From: Rhododendron vialii
Taxonomy: Eukaryota > Streptophyta > Magnoliopsida > Ericales > Ericaceae
NCBI RefSeq assembly: GCF_030253575.1
Contig: NC_080564.1
Span: 25,754,001 to 25,818,000 of the forward strand
Reading direction: 5' to 3'
DNA length: 64,000 bases
In this document: piece by piece, positions 1 to 11,456 of the stretch
How the letters are laid out: the number at the start of each line of letters is the position of its first letter
How positions within the stretch are numbered: position 1 is the first letter of the stretch
The notes under the pieces: generated by a model
Told to the model about the DNA's origin: nothing
Databases searched by the model: none
Seen by the model: only the letters and a program-made list of their open reading frames with translations
Program-made: the position numbers and the translations under genes

Positions 1-647
1 ATTCCAGAGCCCAGAGGGTTGCAAACAAAGACTGTGAGTTCATGGTAAGTGGAGTACGCCAGCGATGAGGTGGCGTGCGCAGGTTGCGTTAGTATGCAGT
101 GGCCTGGCCGGTGCATACTGGTGCGATACCTGCTCACATCCCTTCAGAGCAGCATACTCCAGCTTACTCAAACTGCTCTCGGTGCTTGTTCTCAATCTAT
201 GATTATTATTGCAAGCAAATCATCCATAAAGCATTTTTGTCACATAAATTGCAACTTGTTACCGTTTTAATCCCCATTAACTGCTCTCCCGCCCTAACTG
301 GCTAAAAAAGATGACCAAATGAGAGAAAAATGCAAAAGTTTTATAAAAATGCCTGAGTAGAGACCGATCTCCGGATTGGGCGAGAGGGGTGCCATAAAAC
401 CCTTCCCCTCTCGTAAACTGGCTCCCGAACCTCAGATATCGAAGGTGACGACGGATCGGTCTACGCCTTTTTCAAAATCAAACAAACGTGGCAAACGTTT
501 TCGAGTTCGGTTCCTTGGGTGTTTTCACCGCTAAAACCCAAGTGGCGACTCTGAATCAAGGCGTTTCGCCGCGCTTTCTCCGAAAAAGGGCCGCGCCCAA
601 TCTTTTAAAATGGACCCAATCGAGCATTTTTGGGGCGCGTGCCCACA
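1..647 (+). repeat. 5' LTR, 3' portion only
   Basis: Matches 10068-10714 almost base for base and ends in CCCACA at the same place as the 3' LTR. The U3 and early R portions lie left of the window. Short ORFs here are duplicated identically in the 3' LTR and look non-coding. Confidence 0.95.
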
Positions 648-666
648 GTGGCGACTCTGCTGGGGA
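648..666 (+). other. Primer-binding site of the LTR element
   Basis: Directly after the LTR end comes GTGGCGACTCTGCTGGGGA. It has the form of a PBS complementary to a tRNA 3' end. Ogre/Tat elements are known for tRNA-Arg type sites, and this fits from memory; matching it to the host tRNA set would settle it. It is not the initiator-Met type site seen in the two TRIMs of this window. Confidence 0.75.
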
Positions 667-2006
667 CTCATCGCGTTAATTGGTATTTGGCAATTAATAT
701 ACGATTGAACAATTTTCATAAGCTTGTCAAAACAGTACGCTTCGCGCTGCTGAAGAACGGAATGGTAACATAACAGGATCTCAGCATCCGACCAATCCGA
801 ACTGGGGCTTTTACTACTGTTCTCTTGTGTAAACTTCTCCAAGTATCAATTAACAAAAGTGAGCCAAACTTCAAAAGGCATTTTTTCAAAGCGTTGCATT
901 TCTCTCTCATACAAATCATTCTTCGGCATTCTTCGCTCGCGATTGATGTTTGGTCAGCCCCGTTGAGGTGTTTTAGGTAACCGGCACAATTTATTGGAGC
1001 CCGGGGTCCTCGAACGCCCAACAACCTTGGACGATGATGAGTCGTACTACCGTTCGACCATTGCTTTGCTCTACGCGTTGCAATGGGAGGTATATCGCGG
1101 CTCTAGTCAGAGGAACCCCTTTAAGCCAAAACCGGCCTCTACAGCGTTTACAAAGCACTAGAACCTTTCAACATAAGACAGGAACCCGCAGGGTAGGATT
1201 ACTTGTTTCTAACCCCATATCCTGTCTATGTGTTACCGCTTTCCTCATCGCATGCTTGTACATACATTCATGACCGTTTTTGCGTAGGAGCATGCTAGGG
1301 CGGCTTTTAGGATATCTTTTGTCGAGTCTGTCTTGCGCCCATTCGACGTTGCCTTGGACCGATGACGAGTCGTGCATCTCGATGGTGCACGTTATCAAAT
1401 TTTCAAAGTCCTTGAATCAACAATGTTTTGGGAAATCAAGACTTTCTAAGTCCTTGTCTAACGCCCGATCGAAGTTTCAAACAGAAAACTATGGACAACG
1501 GAGAGAATGCCGTGATACTTACACCATCCAGGTTAAGTGCTAAACACTTACACCATCTTGGCTCAGTGGAGTGTTACCACCTACGCCGCCCCGGTTCCAG
1601 TATCACGTCATCTACACCGAGTTGTTCCAACCTCTAAAGTTGAAAGTTCGAGAACGGAGTAGTCAAAGACTTAGACTATTTTGACATCTCTTAGTGTTAG
1701 TCGATTCAAACAAGGATACACCGTCGTAAAGAAATCCGAGGATTCTGGCAGCATCCGAATGTCATGAGACAAACTCGTTTCTAGAGTCTAGGAGGACACC
1801 GACGACGATGACATGCGTTTTGCATTCCTTCAAATTCTTTCAAAAGCTTGCTGCAGGAACACCACTGAGTTCTTATTTACTTTGCTGTCCAAAAGCTCTA
1901 GGCTATTTCACCGAAGGAAAGAACCAAACCTACTTGGGAGCGTCTGCCAGGGCTATTTCACTATCACTTCCAAAGCCATATTACCCTCCTCAATCATCAA
2001 TCCAAA
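667..2006. other. Retrotransposon leader, no gene seen
   Basis: Untranslated-type region between PBS and gag. Only short ORFs in conflicting frames, none recognisable and none with a clear repeat structure. Confidence 0.6.
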
Positions 2007-3089
2007 ATGGCAGCACAAACAGAGCTGGCTGAGCTAAAAAGGGTTGTTCAAGAAATGAACCAGAAAATGGACAAACAAATGGCTATGGTCCAGGGGCTGG
2101 TTGACCTTTTTGCCTCCTTCATGTCAAGGCCGGATCTGGGGCTAGTCAAAGAACCTTTTTAGGCTCGCCACACTGCTGTTGTCGGAATCAAGATGTGCTC
2201 GAAAGACGTGTTCAAAGACCTGGTTGAGTTTCATGAAGCCAGGACTCTCCCGGAGGAGAATGTTGAATCCTTGTTCAAAGCTAACGCCGAAAGGGAGGAT
2301 ATGTGCGACAAAGAAATCAATCCCAAAGGCAAAAGAGTGCACCCTGTTGATGGTGCAATGTTGTGCAACTACAAAGCAAGCAAAGGCTCCACCTTGAACC
2401 CCCAATTTAATCGCCGAAACCCACCAAGGACCTTCTCCCGTTTCTCCACACCTTTGTCCTCTGTTTATGAGAAGCTCCTCGAAGCTGGCTTCCTCAAGCC
2501 ACTCCTTCCAACTCCTTCGCCTCGAACATTTCCGGCATCCTACAACCTAAACGCCTATTGTGCTTTCCATCAAATGCCCGGCCATCTCACCGATGCCTGC
2601 TTCCGCCTTCGACATGAAATTCAAAATCTCATTGACAATGGCACCATTCAAGCTCCATTCCCATCAAAGCCCAGCGTCATATCCAACTTCATGCTCCAAC
2701 ACGGTTCCAACCCATGTGTTAACCAGATATCCATCAACTCTACTCAAATCAACTCAAGCTCCACTCAAATCAAACCTAGCTCAACCATATTCAACCCAAC
2801 CCTTTTCATTAGCCCAGAAAATCAAACCAAGCCAATTTTGTCTCTCCCATCCGAACCAGAGGTTAACCTGATGGCCATAGGTGCAGTCGAGGTCCTTACC
2901 ACCGATACCTGGAAGCCTACAAAGGAAGAATTCAAGAGGAAGCTTAATCAATCAAAGGAGAAAACGGACTGGCGTGGATCCTTCAATCATGAGAATTTGG
3001 GGCTGTTGTTCAAGGAGTTCTCTCAAGTGGGTTTGGACGAAGAAGCTGAAGAGGCCGAAGTGCTGTTGCTTGAGCCTGTTGTCCTCTAG
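2007..3089 (+). pseudogene. Broken gag (gypsy/Tat type) with internal stop
   Basis: An ATG at 2007 opens a 51-residue segment that begins MAAQTELAELKRVVQEMNQK and is heptad-like, as at the start of plant gag proteins. TAG at 2160-2162 ends it, but the same frame then stays open to 3089 for another 308 codons. That second part contains the knuckle-like motif C-x2-H-x3-GH-x4-C (YCAFHQMPGHLTDACFRL) followed by QNLIDNG, typical of Athila/Tat gag. The usual capsid region with its conserved tryptophan is not seen between the two parts, so an internal deletion as well as the stop is likely. Gag would package the element RNA; this copy could not supply a complete protein. Confidence 0.8.
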
Positions 3090-3360
3090 CTCCCACCTCT
3101 CTGCGAGGAAGTCAAGGGTAACTATAAAAGTTGCATTTTCAAATCGCGTCTCTTTTGCATTGACACTTTCGAGTCTGAGTCTGACGCAGTGTCTGTCAAG
3201 TTGTCTAAGTCTAGCTCTGAGTCGGAGCTTGTGCCTCTTGGCCCTCCATGTCGTAGCTTCTATCCTCAATTTGAGTCTTTTTGCTGTTCTTGGCAACCCC
3301 GAGGGTTCTTATGATATGCATTATCCTGCTTCTAAGTACTTTGCTGGCTTTTGAATAAAT

Positions 3361-3652
3361 CGTGTCGACCCTGACGACGAAGGGATAGATTTCGATGGGA
3401 TCATCCCCAAGGAAATGTGTCCCCTCGCCGAAAGGGAAGACGAAAGGCATGCTCAGCCTCTAAAAGAAGAAGTAATTTCAAATAACCTTGAAAGATGGGG
3501 CAGACCCCCGGATGGTTCAAATTGGTTCAACGCTATCCCCATAAGAGTATTGCGCCCGTTCAGACTTGTTCAAAGAATTCAACAATACCTTGGCATGGTC
3601 TCACAAAGACACGCTTGGCGTTGATCATGGGATAAAGAAATATCAAATTCCC
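3361..3652 (+). pseudogene. Scrap of pol just upstream of reverse transcriptase
   Basis: From 3361 the frame reads an acidic stretch (VDPDDEGIDFDGIIPKEM) followed by EREDERHAQPLKEE, which resembles the linker before RT in Tat/Ogre polyproteins. From 3563, in a shifted frame, it reads LFKEFNNTLAWSHKDTLG and continues to VDHGIKKYQIP. This corresponds to the conserved pre-RT motif (F-x-WS-x-x-D-x-x-G-x-D) of plant gypsy pol. The similarity stops there and no catalytic RT motif follows. The frame change and loss of everything downstream explain why the element is non-autonomous. Homology was judged by eye. Confidence 0.6.
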
Positions 3653-5978
3653 TGCTACCGGATGCCAAGCCAGAAAGCAGAAGCTCAGAAGGCTCCAGGC
3701 CTCGTACCATGTTCAAAACAGTAACAACAGTTGTTCCATCAAGCGCACATTAAAAGGGTGCAAAAGTGGCCTGGAGCCAGGCATTTCCAATTGTAGCAGT
3801 CAGGGCCCTTTCACTATCAAGGCCATTTTATCTGGGGCTACAATCAAAGATCATCAACCTCGACAGCAACAAATTCAATACCTTGGTCAACCCAGATCAA
3901 CTCAAGCGTTAGTATCCTTGAGAGATGCTCGTTGGATCGAAAACCACAAGGGTGGGCGATTCCAAGCAAAAGTTAGAGCAGCCTGCTAGACCAAAAACCT
4001 ATAAAGGCGGTCTAGGCAAAAATGAATTGGCAAAAAGTCGAAAGCTCGCTAGACCGAAAATCTGAGAGGGCGGTACTAGGCAAAAGTTAGAGCATAAAAG
4101 GAGAGGTAGAACACACGAGTGAACCTTTGCCTGAACTACGTTTTGACCTGATTCCCCGAAAGGGATACGTAGGCAGTCTCTCTTCGAGGCTCGGTCACAT
4201 TCTATCAATTGGATCCATGGTTGACATTTTGGGTACACATCAAAGGTCGAAGAGGATCGAAGATCAGATCAAGCTGCATTGGAGGAATCAGAAGGGGGAA
4301 AACCTTTGTCTTTCAATTTTATTACAAACTGCTTCTTCAATTTACAGGCTGAGCATAAGTCTTAAAATATTTGAAGCATCAAAAACAGAACAAAATGCTA
4401 GAAGCCTTAACCGGCTCATAATTTATTCTAAGTTCAGCGAAGTCTGGTATAAGCAACCGCAGCGCGTTTGTTCGAAGTGATGCGCGTTGGTCTCAAACCT
4501 GCGCACGCTTCTTGCAACAGACAGTAGCAGTTAGCTACTACCCTCAAATGTCATTCCAGGGGCTTTTGCCAAGTCTTGTCATATCATGCAAGTCATATGG
4601 ACTTAATGTGACTGCACGGGGGTGTCGGTTTCAGTCCGGGCCTATACGAGTCATTATCTGCGTCTTATGTCCGTTTTTGCGACATTTTTCAAGCTTTTAA
4701 ATCAATTATCGTTTCAAGATGCTTTTCTCGATTTTGTTTGTACAGGTCTTTGTGCCTTTTTGCGTCTTTCGCAAGTGTCAGTTTCACCTGTCTAAGGAAT
4801 GTTGTGAGTTTTTGGCTTATTAATACCCAAAAATTTCATTATGTTCCGTGTGTCTAAGGGTTTGCATTATACCCTGGGGCTCTTTTTCCCTTTTCATTCG
4901 AGCTAGGCCAGTCTGTTTATGTGCACACGTCTGTGTGTCGATTCAAATCACTTGTCAATGCAAATTAGATATTAGTGGTTAGTTTTTGCATTCTCTTCAA
5001 CGCTTGTAAAAGAGTGTCAATAAACTGGAAAACGCAATTGTTACATTGCTACCCTACCATCTGTGGAATCTTGTGAGCAGCGAGGGCATGTCGGCTCAAG
5101 GCCAAGCAAAGCTTATCTATGGGGCTCATCCGCCCAAGCAGCAAAGGAAAAGGGGCACATCGACCCAATGCCACTCCTAAATGTCAACTGGGGCAGGCCA
5201 ACCCGCTTAATGTCTATCTATCTGGGAGTGCATCTAAGAAGCAAAGGACAGTAAAGTAAAAAGGCTCAGTGGTAGTCCTCAGTGGTAGAGCTCAGCCTCG
5301 TTCTCGTCATTGTCGTCACTTTTGATCTCCTTGAAGTATTTGGGGCTCCTATCCCATCCGCCTCTTCTGAGGAGGCTTTCGCTGATGGACTCTTTCTCTC
5401 TCACTCTCTCTCAATCTCTCAGACTACTCTCTCTGAACCTCTGAAAACTCTTTGGCGCGAGCCACCCTTTCTATGGGCCTTTCTTTCAACTGTACACCTC
5501 CAGTCGCTAGTTATCTATTGCTGTCGTATCTCTGAGCTGTGGCTAAGAGGTCAGTACCGCTTTGTGTAACTCTTGTTTATGTGGCCATCCTAAGCCATCA
5601 TCCTCTTGAAGCCACCCTAGTCTGCCCTTACATTTTCAATTTATGCATTCAATTCCGTACATATCATTGCATATTGTATATCAACTGTTGAAAACAGGGA
5701 AAATCTATCCAGCGTCAAAGCATGCCTGTCCAGTATCGAAAGCAGCAAGTAATCAGGATTTTGGGGGTTCATACCTGGGATCTAGTCACTACTGGAACTG
5801 GAGCCGAAGCCGCTGCTCTGGGAAAGTGCAATTGTAAGGGGGATGCCACATGCTGTTCTCCTTATCTATCTCTCCATGACAAATGTCAAGCACACAGCCT
5901 CACTGTCCCGCTCCACTAGCACCTGGAGCACACTTTGGCAATCAGAATGCAATTCAAAGCAACAATGGCTTGTGCTAC
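3653..5978. other. Retrotransposon internal region without recognisable gene
   Basis: Fills the space where pol should be. ORFs are short and unrecognised. A motif at about 4130-4175 ending GGGATACGTAGGCAG is of a kind often seen in plant gypsy internal regions. Pyrimidine-rich stretch near 5390-5430. Confidence 0.5.
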
Positions 5979-6360
5979 CTGTTTCAATCAGATCAACGAC
6001 GATCAGTCATGTCGTCCTTCTCAAATCAAATCAACGACGGTCAGCCATGTCGTCCTTCTCAAATCAAATCAACGACGATCAGTCATGTCGTCCATTCCAA
6101 ATCAAATCAACGACGATCAGTCATGTCGTCCATTCCAAATCAATCAACGACGATCAACTGTGTCGTCCTTTTCAATCCTTCAACGACGATCAGCCATGTC
6201 GTCTATCGTCCTTTTCAACTCAATCAACGACGATCAGCCATGTCGTCCGTTTCAATCAGATCAACGACGATCAGTCATGTCGCCCTTCCAATCCCTCAAC
6301 GACGATCAATCATATCGTCCTTTTCAAATCCATCAATGAAGATCAGAATATCGTCCTTTT
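5979..6360. repeat. Tandem array A, about 39-bp unit
   Basis: About nine diverged units sharing the core TCAACGACGATCAGTCATGT followed by CGTCC and a C/A-rich spacer; spacing is 38-39 bp where clearest (5992, 6031, 6069). It is open in several frames only because the repeat lacks stops, so no protein is inferred. Confidence 0.85.
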
Positions 6361-7440
6361 CAATCTCTCAACTCAACGATGGTTCCCGAGTTGTCCTCAA
6401 CGATGACCTACCGTCTCAAATCAACGATGGTTCAACGAGTCGTCTTCAGTGATGACCCACCGTCTCAAATCAACGATGGTTCAACGAGTCGTCTTCAGTG
6501 ATGACCCACCGTCTCAAGTCAAAGATGGTTCAACGAGTCGCCTTCAGTGATGACCCACCGTCTCAAATCAACGATGGTTCAACGAGTCGTCTTCAGTGAT
6601 GACCCACCGTCTCAAATCAACGATGGTTCAACGAGTCCTCTTCAGTGGCGACCCACCGTCTCAAATCAACGATGGTTCAACGAGTTGTCTTCAGTGATGA
6701 CCCACCGTCTCAAATCAACGATGGTTCAACGAGTCGTCTTCAGTGATGACCCACCGTCTCAAATCAACGATGGTTCAACGAGTCGTCTTCAGTGATGACC
6801 CACCGTCTCAAGTCAAAGATGGTTCAACGAGTCGCCTTCAGTGATGACCCACCGTCTCAAATCAACGATGGTTCAACGAGTCGTCTTCAGTGATGACCCA
6901 CCGTCTCAAATCAACGATGGTTCAACGAGTCCTCTTCAGTGGCGACCCACCGTCTCAAATCAACGATGGTTCAACGAGTCGTCTTCAGTGATGACCCACC
7001 GTCTCAAATCAACGATGGTTCAACGAGTCGTCTTCAGTGATGACCCACCGTCTCAAATCAACGATGGTTCAACGAGTCGTCTTCAGTGATGACCCACCGT
7101 CTCAAATCAACGATGGTTCCCGAGTCGTCCTCAACGATGACCCACCGTCTCAAATCAACGATGGTTCAACGAGTCGTCCTTCAGGGATGACCCACCGTCT
7201 CAAATCAACGATGGTTCCCGAGTCGTCCACAACGATGACCCACCGTCTCAAATCAACGATGGTTCAACGAGTCGTCCTTCAGCGATGACCCACCGTCTCA
7301 AATCAACGATGGTTCAACGAGTCGTCCTTTAGGGATGACCCACCGTCTCAAATCAACGATGGTTCCCGAAGTCATCCTCAACGATGATCCATCATCCATG
7401 TTCAACGATGGTCCGTCCATTCTGAATGACTACCTCTACT
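6361..7440. repeat. Tandem array B, 49-bp unit with 294-bp higher-order repeat
   Basis: About twenty units built from CCACCGTCTCAAATCAACGA followed by TGGTTCAACGAGTCGTCTTC. Variant units (with AAGTCAAAG, CCTCTTC, GTGGCG) recur in the same order 294 bp apart, for example 6547-6795 and 6841-7089. So blocks of six units were duplicated as a unit. Later units carry TTCCCGAGTCGTC variants. Confidence 0.9.
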
Positions 7441-7467
7441 TCAGTCCAGCTTAGAGCACATTTTCCA

Positions 7468-8145
7468 GCAGTCTTATTGCTCTGTCTCGGATGGTCTTTG
7501 ATAAGGAGATTGGCTCTGATTCCCAACAGATGGAATTTAACCTACCTGACACGACCTACCCGTGTTTGTTGGAAATGATGTGTGCCAAGGATAGCTTGAT
7601 CCCCTCGACGACGATTCGCCCGTTCAATTTCAAATCAACGACGGTTTGCCCGTCCATTATCAAATCAACGACGGTTCGCCCGTCCATTATCAAATCAACG
7701 ACGGTTCGCCCGTCCAATTTCAAATCAACGACGGTTCGCCCGTCCAATTTCAAATCGACAACGGTTTGCCCGTCCAATTTCAAATCAACGATGGTTCGCC
7801 CATCCACTTTCAAATCAATGACGGTTCGTCCGTCCAATTTCCAAGCAACGACGGTTCGCCTGACCCATTTCCAAGCAACGACGGTTCGCCGGCCCAATTT
7901 CTAAGCAACGACGGTTTGCCCGTCCAAGTTTCAATTCAGTGACAGCCAGTCTTATCCAAAGTCAACGACAGCCTGTCCTGTCCAATCCATTTGCAACGTC
8001 ACTCTGTCCTGGTCTACAGTGATCCAACCATTAACACATCTTCCAACAGTCTTATTGCTCTGTCTCGGATGGTCCTTGATAAGGAGATTGGCTCTGATTC
8101 CCAACAGATGGAATTTAACCTCCCTGACGCGACCTACCCGTGATT
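7468..8145. repeat. Direct repeat of about 100 bp flanking array C
   Basis: The segment starting CAGTCTTATTGCTCTGTCTC at about 7470-7565 recurs at about 8048-8143 with a handful of changes, roughly 579 bp apart. Array C lies between the two copies. Confidence 0.85.
7606..7940. repeat. Tandem array C, 30-bp unit
   Basis: About eleven units of ATCAACGACGGTTCGCCCGT plus CCAATTTCAA, with GTCCATTATC and CCAAGCAACG variants. Two more unit-like stretches occur at about 8281-8336. The core AACGAYGG is shared with arrays A and B, suggesting a common origin. Confidence 0.88.
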
Positions 8146-8568
8146 GTTGGGGTTCTTTATGTGCCGAAAAGGTTTGGTCACCAAGTAGTGTTGAATCATC
8201 TGCAGCTAGTTGTTTCTCAAACGGCGGCCAGTCCATTCAATCAACAACGCGGCGGTCTGTCCTGTCCACCAGTTCAAATCAAACGACGGTTCGCCCGTCC
8301 AATTTTAACTCAACGACGGTTCGCCCGTTCGTTTTCAAAAATCAATAAGCGACGGTCTTCCTGTCCATTCAATCAAACGGAGGCCTGTCCTGTCCACCAA
8401 TTCAATCGGCGACAGCCAGCCCGTTCAGTTCAAATCCATCAATCAGGTTCTTTAAGTATTCATGTTTGCTTTTTTACTAGCCTGTTCTGTTCTGGATAGC
8501 CTAGAATGGGGTGTCTAGAAAACCTTTGACGTTACTTGTACCAAGACAATGGTGCTCCAAGTGCCGTC

Positions 8569-8581
8569 AAAGGGGGGCTAC
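8569..8581 (+). other. Polypurine tract
   Basis: AAAGGGGGGCTAC lies immediately before the 3' LTR start TGTAGACACC. This is the expected position and composition for plus-strand priming. Confidence 0.75.
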
Positions 8582-10714
8582 TGTAGACACCCTATTTTGG
8601 ACTTTCCAGATTAGTTTACTTACGGTATTTGATTCCCCGATGATGAAATGGATCAAGAACACCCCGGAAATGTTAGTATGTTTGAGCTTTGAGCATTCCA
8701 AAACCCTTTCAGATCCTTTCAAATTCTCTAAACCAGAACCAAAAGGCCTCAACAAAACCCAACTTGCATACGCCGGTAATAAACTGGCGTGCGCTGGTCC
8801 TCTGCCACGTGTCAGTCATCGGTCAACTTTGATCGTTGACCAAGCCCGAACTGGAGTACGCCAGTTATTAACTGGAGTACGCCAGTCAAACTTTCGGTCA
8901 AACTTATGTTTTTAAGCATGCAGAAGCCATGGGTAGGGGTCTACAGCACTTGGGAACCTTCCAATCCACTGAAAAAGCATTCTCCGCCGGGGGACATTTT
9001 CTTACACCCATCCCATCACCTTTCTCCTCTCATCCAATGAGAAGGAAGGCTTAAGGGCTAAGGCTCCAGTCCCTTTGACTGGCCTTAGCCCCTCTCTCTC
9101 TCCCTCTCCTCCTATATAAACCCCCTCTCTTCAATCCTTGCAAGGGGGTTACAAAAAAAAAAGTTCCTAAGTCTCTTTCTCTATCTCTCTCCTTTGGCTT
9201 CTTGCTTTCTCTTCTTCCATCACTTGAAAGAGTAAGCAAACAGCCCTTTTCATACATCATCCAAGCCCAAACATTCATCATCCATCTCTCAAACCTCAAG
9301 CTCAAGCTCAAGCTCAAAACACACCATCAAGCTCAAAAGCAAAAGGTATACACCTTTGAACTGTTTTCCTGTTCTGATCTTTGAGGGGAGCTGACAGGGT
9401 CAAGGCTGGTAATCAATACCAGTCCTGGCCCTAAAGCTGTCAAGGTTTCAAAAACAAAAAATCGTTTCTAACAAGAATCGGCGCGCGCCGGTCATAAGCC
9501 CGCGTACGCCGGTCCGTGGCAGAACGTACAGTTTTAAATTTGATCTGTTTGGAGTCTGTCTGGAACTGGCGTACTCCAGTTAATAACTGGCGTACTCCAG
9601 TTCCAAGCCCTCCAGAACTGGTGTACTCCAGTTGTGAAATGGGGTCCAGATCTTTGTTTTATGCTTTATTTCCTATCTATTCATCACCTTATTGCATGCT
9701 AAAAACTAGTCTACTGTTTTTTTGTATTTAGAACTGTTTAGTTGTAATATTCAATATTTGTCCATATCTGTTTTAGAAAGCCTCTGGGATGCTTTCTGGT
9801 CATGTTCCAGAACCCAGATGATGCAAAGCCAAGCACTGGGTAAGGGGTGTAACTGACGTACGGTCTCATACGATTGGCGTACAGCAGTTATGCCAAGATC
9901 CTGTGGCTGGCCCTTGCATCTTAGCTTAGTCTTGGCCTCTTTTAGGTTCCCTCACTGTTTATGGGGTGTTCTGTTTATTTTCATGGCTTAAAGCCGTTTC
10001 ATCTGTCTGTAATTATATAACTGCTGACATATTGACTGCGTGGTTTGTCCTGGGTGTGCGCTGGTCCATTCCAGAGCCCAGAGGGTTGCAAACAAAGACT
10101 GTGAGTTCATGGTAAGTGGAGTACGCCAGCGATGAGGTGGCGTGCGCAGGTTGCGTTAGTATGCAGTGGCCTGGCCGGTGCATACTGGTGCGATACCTGC
10201 TCACATCCCTTCAGAGCAGCATACTCCAGCTTACTCAAACTGCTCTCGGTGCTTGTTCTCAATCTATGATTATTATTGCAAGCAAATCATCCATAAAGCA
10301 TTTTTGTCACATAAATTGCAACTTGTTACCGTTTTAATCCCCATTAACTGCTCTCCCGCCCTAACTGGCTAAAAAAGATGACCAAATGAGAGAAAAATGC
10401 AAAAGTTTTATAAAAATGCCTGAGTAGAGACCGATCTCCGGATTGGGCGAGAGGGGTGCCATAAAACCCTTCCCCTCTTGTAAACTGGCTCCCGAACCTC
10501 AGATATCGAAGGTGACGACGGACCGGTCTACGCCTTTCTCAAAATCAAACAAACGTGGCAAACGTTTTCGAGTTCGGTTCCTTGGGTGTTTTCACCGCTA
10601 AAACCCGAGTGGCGACTCTGAATCAAGGCGTTTCGCCGCGCTTTCTCCGAAAAAGGGCCGCGCCCAATCTTTTAAAATGGACCCAATCGAGCATTTTTGG
10701 GGCGCGTGCCCACA
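8582..10714 (+). repeat. 3' LTR, full length (2133 bp)
   Basis: Starts TGTAGACACC after the polypurine tract and ends CCCACA at 10714, where homology to the 5' LTR stops exactly. Next bases are ATGTG, one half of a presumed 5-bp target duplication. It contains a TATA box and many copies of a palindromic CTGGAGTACGCCAGT-like motif. Confidence 0.94.
9113..9120 (+). promoter_or_regulatory. LTR TATA box
   Basis: TATATAAA follows a CT-rich stretch in the LTR; transcription would be expected to start near 9145-9150, marking the U3/R border. The position is inferred from sequence only. Confidence 0.65.
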
Positions 10715-11062
10715 ATGTGTATTGGAATGAGGATGATTATGATCCTTATGATCCAGATGATTACTTGACAATTTCAACTCCAAATCTTCGTACCTTGACA
10801 ATTTCGCATCATTGCTATACGTTGAACATTCGTTTGGAGGATGTGAAGTATTTAGTTGTTGCAGATCTCAGGTACTACTTGAGTGGTTGTGATCTTATTA
10901 ACTATGATATTGAGAGGACTTTGATACGTATTGCGACTTATCACAGGAGCTTATTGAGAAACTCCATCATGTTCAAGATCTTAAACTTGCAGCCTGGTGC
11001 ATTAAGGTGTGTACTGCTTCTCAAATTTCCTCTTTCCTATTCCCATGACCCATATATATAGA

Positions 11063-11456
11063 ACTAAGAAGCATGGACACAGACATGTTATTTTTTGGAA
11101 AATTAAAACACAAACACGTACGGGACACGTTGAATGCAAAAAGTATTTGTATTATAGAGGTGTGTTATGAATTCATAGACAAGTTGAGAGCATTGTTTTT
11201 AATAAATTAAGAACAATACTGTGAAGATGCAAATCAACGGTCCACATATAAGACACGCATAAACCATGAATATGTGAAAAATTTCACTCTGGACCGATTT
11301 TTTAAAACCTAAGTTATCCCCAATGTGTTTGAGTTAAGAAAAACAAAGTTTGGACAAGTGCTTAGACATGTCCGATATGTGTCTGTGACCTACACATGTC
11401 GGACATGGATATGTAAGGCCGATAGACGTGCACGTATCTGTGCTTCTTAGATAGCA
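11063..11456. mobile_element. MITE-like element in the F-box remnant intron
   Basis: Begins CTAAGAAGCATGGACACAGA and ends in the near-inverse TATCTGTGCTTCTTAG. The interior repeats GGACAC/GTGTCC words, as does 22109-22330. No clear target duplication was found, so the superfamily is uncertain. Confidence 0.5.

Larger units (their letters stand above)
1..10714 (+). mobile_element. Non-autonomous Ty3/gypsy-type (Ogre/Tat-like) LTR retrotransposon
   Basis: Bases 1-647 repeat at 10068-10714, so the window opens inside the 5' LTR and holds the rest of the element. Order: partial 5' LTR, primer-binding site, leader, broken gag, pol scrap, three tandem-repeat arrays, polypurine tract, full 3' LTR. 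I count four differences between the shared 647 bases (positions 412, 456, 471, 540), so the insertion is recent. Protease, most of reverse transcriptase, RNase H and integrase are absent, so it must be mobilised in trans, if at all. The Tat/Ogre assignment rests on the gag zinc-finger type, the pre-RT pol motif, the PBS and the repeats before the 3' LTR. The 5' target duplication lies outside the window. Confidence 0.93.

Noticed and set aside
5843..6452. Overlapping ORFs of 130-190 codons
   Set aside because: Open in three frames at once because they span tandem array A; protein sequences are only the translated repeat.
6547..7904. Repetitive ORFs (INDGS-type peptides)
   Set aside because: Translations of the 49-bp and 30-bp tandem units; open on both strands, no start context or known domain.
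5979..7940. CRISPR-like array
   Set aside because: Units are contiguous head-to-tail without unique spacers, in a plant retrotransposon.
9051..9317. Minus-strand ORF in the 3' LTR
   Set aside because: Antisense of the CT-rich promoter and leader of the LTR; Arg-Glu-Arg low complexity.
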